This document shows, piece after piece, positions 63,160 to 64,000 of a stretch of DNA of 64,000 bases. A program made the position numbers and the translations under genes. How positions within the stretch are numbered: the stretch's first letter is position 1; every line of letters starts with the position of its first letter. The notes beneath the pieces are model-generated. The model ran no database searches. It saw only the letters and a list, made by a program, of their open reading frames with translations, and was not told where the DNA came from. Source of the DNA: Borrelia hermsii DAH (GTDB lineage Bacteria > Spirochaetota > Spirochaetia > Borreliales > Borreliaceae); NCBI RefSeq assembly GCF_023035675.1, contig NZ_CP073136.1, positions 806,001-870,000 on the forward strand, written 5' to 3'.

Positions 63160-64000
63160 ATGTTTAATATTATTAAAAATGATAAGAATTCTAATGCACG
63201 AATTGGTGTGCTTGAACTGCCTCATGGGAAGGTAACAACTCCATGTTTCATGCCAGTTGGTACCTTGGGCGTAATGAAAGCTTTAAAGCATGATGTGCTT
63301 GAGAAATTGGGATGTAATTTGATGCTTGCAAATACTTATCATCTTTATTTAAGACCTGGCATTGATGTAATAAAAGAATATGGAAGTTTGCATAATTTTA
63401 CAACTTGGAATAAAAATTTTTTAACAGATTCTGGGGGATTTCAAGTATTCTCTTTGTCTAATTTTAGAAAGATTGAAACTGAGGGAGTAGATTTTAAGTC
63501 TCATATTGATGGCTCTAGGCACTATTTTACACCTGAGAGTGTATTTAAGATGCAAGAAATTTTTGAAAGTGATATTATTATGGCACTTGATATTTGTAGT
63601 TCTTATGGTATTGATTACAGTGAGGCGAGTTTATATGCAAATATTACAACCTCTTGGGCTCGTCGTACATTGCGTGCTTATGAGAATAGAAAAGAAGGAT
63701 ATGATGGTTTTTTATTCTTAATAACGCAAGGTAATTTTTTTAAAGATTTGAGGAAAAGAAGTACTGAAGCAATTTTAGAATTAAATAGTCCTGGTATTGC
63801 AATTGGTGGAATTTCTGTTGGAGAACCAAGAGATAAATATTTAGAAATTCTTGAATATAATTCTTCATTAATACCTAAAGATAAGCCAAAGTACGTAATG
63901 GGAATTGGTACGCCGCACTATATATTGGATGCAATATATTATGGTATTGATATCTTTGATTGTGTTAATCCTACAAGAATTGCTAGACATGGTTCACTTT
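63160..64000 (+). CDS. tgt: Queuine tRNA-ribosyltransferase (3' end outside window)
   Basis: Starts at ATG 63160 and stays open for 280 codons to the window edge; the C-terminal zinc site lies beyond. [12 protein letters not shown] (base-site Asp), ITQGN (others QGG), IGGISVGEP, and [13 protein letters not shown] (nucleophile Asp in IDIFDCV) are TGT motifs. It exchanges guanine 34 in GUN-anticodon tRNAs for a queuine precursor. GGGAATTTT precedes the ATG. Confidence 0.93.
   Translation, partial: MFNIIKNDKNSNARIGVLELPHGKVTTPCFMPVGTLGVMKALKHDVLEKLGCNLMLANTYHLYLRPGIDVIKEYGSLHNFTTWNKNFLTDSGGFQVFSLSNFRKIETEGVDFKSHIDGSRHYFTPESVFKMQEIFESDIIMALDICSSYGIDYSEASLYANITTSWARRTLRAYENRKEGYDGFLFLITQGNFFKDLRKRSTEAILELNSPGIAIGGISVGEPRDKYLEILEYNSSLIPKDKPKYVMGIGTPHYILDAIYYGIDIFDCVNPTRIARHGSL

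Noticed and set aside
1-64000. CRISPR arrays, insertion sequences, prophage or plasmid-type genes
   Set aside because: No spaced direct repeats with unique spacers, transposase motifs or phage structural genes were seen; gene content is core chromosome throughout.

Overview
The window is a stretch of a spirochaete chromosome, very probably genus Borrelia (Lyme or relapsing-fever lineage). The evidence is very AT-rich DNA, frequent TTG and GTG starts, dense operons, and a gene order matching my memory of the B. burgdorferi chromosome from the Rrp2/HK2/RpoS region through flagellar genes, FtsH, TamB/BamA and NusA/IF2 to Tgt. Several proteins differ from the B. burgdorferi versions I remember, so a relapsing-fever species is my guess; sequence alone does not settle the species. 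I saw no insertion sequence, prophage, CRISPR array or rRNA. This is core chromosome, with unusual features embedded in ordinary genes.

Layout. Positions 1-5062 (minus): RNase Z, then an ABC ATPase, a permease, a GldG-like auxiliary protein and a DUF4340 protein (cut by the window edge), a Gld-type exporter operon. 5384-6445 (minus): FAD oxidoreductase. 6663-7956 (plus): ClpP paralogue and a putative lipoprotein, then tRNA-Leu(TAA). 8081-9328 (minus): MazG-like pyrophosphohydrolase and a DUF368 membrane protein whose 3' end runs antisense into the tRNA. 9438-10325 (plus): LysM/M23 endopeptidase. 10572-15704 (minus): murG-cvpA-holB-hk2-rrp2. 15944-18644 (minus): polysaccharide deacetylase, tsaD, pdxK. 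18691-23459 (minus): flhO/flgF-flgG-flgA-flgI-flgJ, then rpoS with a well-formed sigma-54 promoter. The Rrp2 activator and its expected target rpoS are therefore both here.

23720-37... (plus): a DUF2147 protein and apt; rplU-prp-rpmA-obgE; nadD, a divergent LytR-type protein and rsfS; spoVG; tRNA-Gln(TTG); rplY-pth-tilS-ftsH; a secreted protein, an HtrA-like lipoprotein protease and an enlarged thymidine kinase. A short minus block (38172-39429) holds tmk and a secreted protein. 39492-46926 (plus) encodes envelope biogenesis: TamB, BamA and Skp. A minus STAS gene (46947-47453) is divergent from mutS-comF. 50841-59305 is the translation/RNA block: rimP-nusA-infB-rbfA-truB, then rpsO-pnp. 59314-64000 has a beta-propeller lipoprotein, LptF, LptG and a truncated tgt.

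Main themes: one window links RpoN/RpoS regulation, flagellar rod assembly, envelope assembly without LPS, and the translation machinery. The most unusual items are 147-bp tandem repeats in the IF2 N-terminus, an Arg/Ser/Tyr/Gly insertion in the PNPase S1 domain, a C-terminal zinc ribbon on NusA, a short upstream ORF overlapping the rpoS start, a Prp protease beside an L27 that lacks the usual cleavable extension, and a tRNA gene overlapped by a convergent coding sequence.
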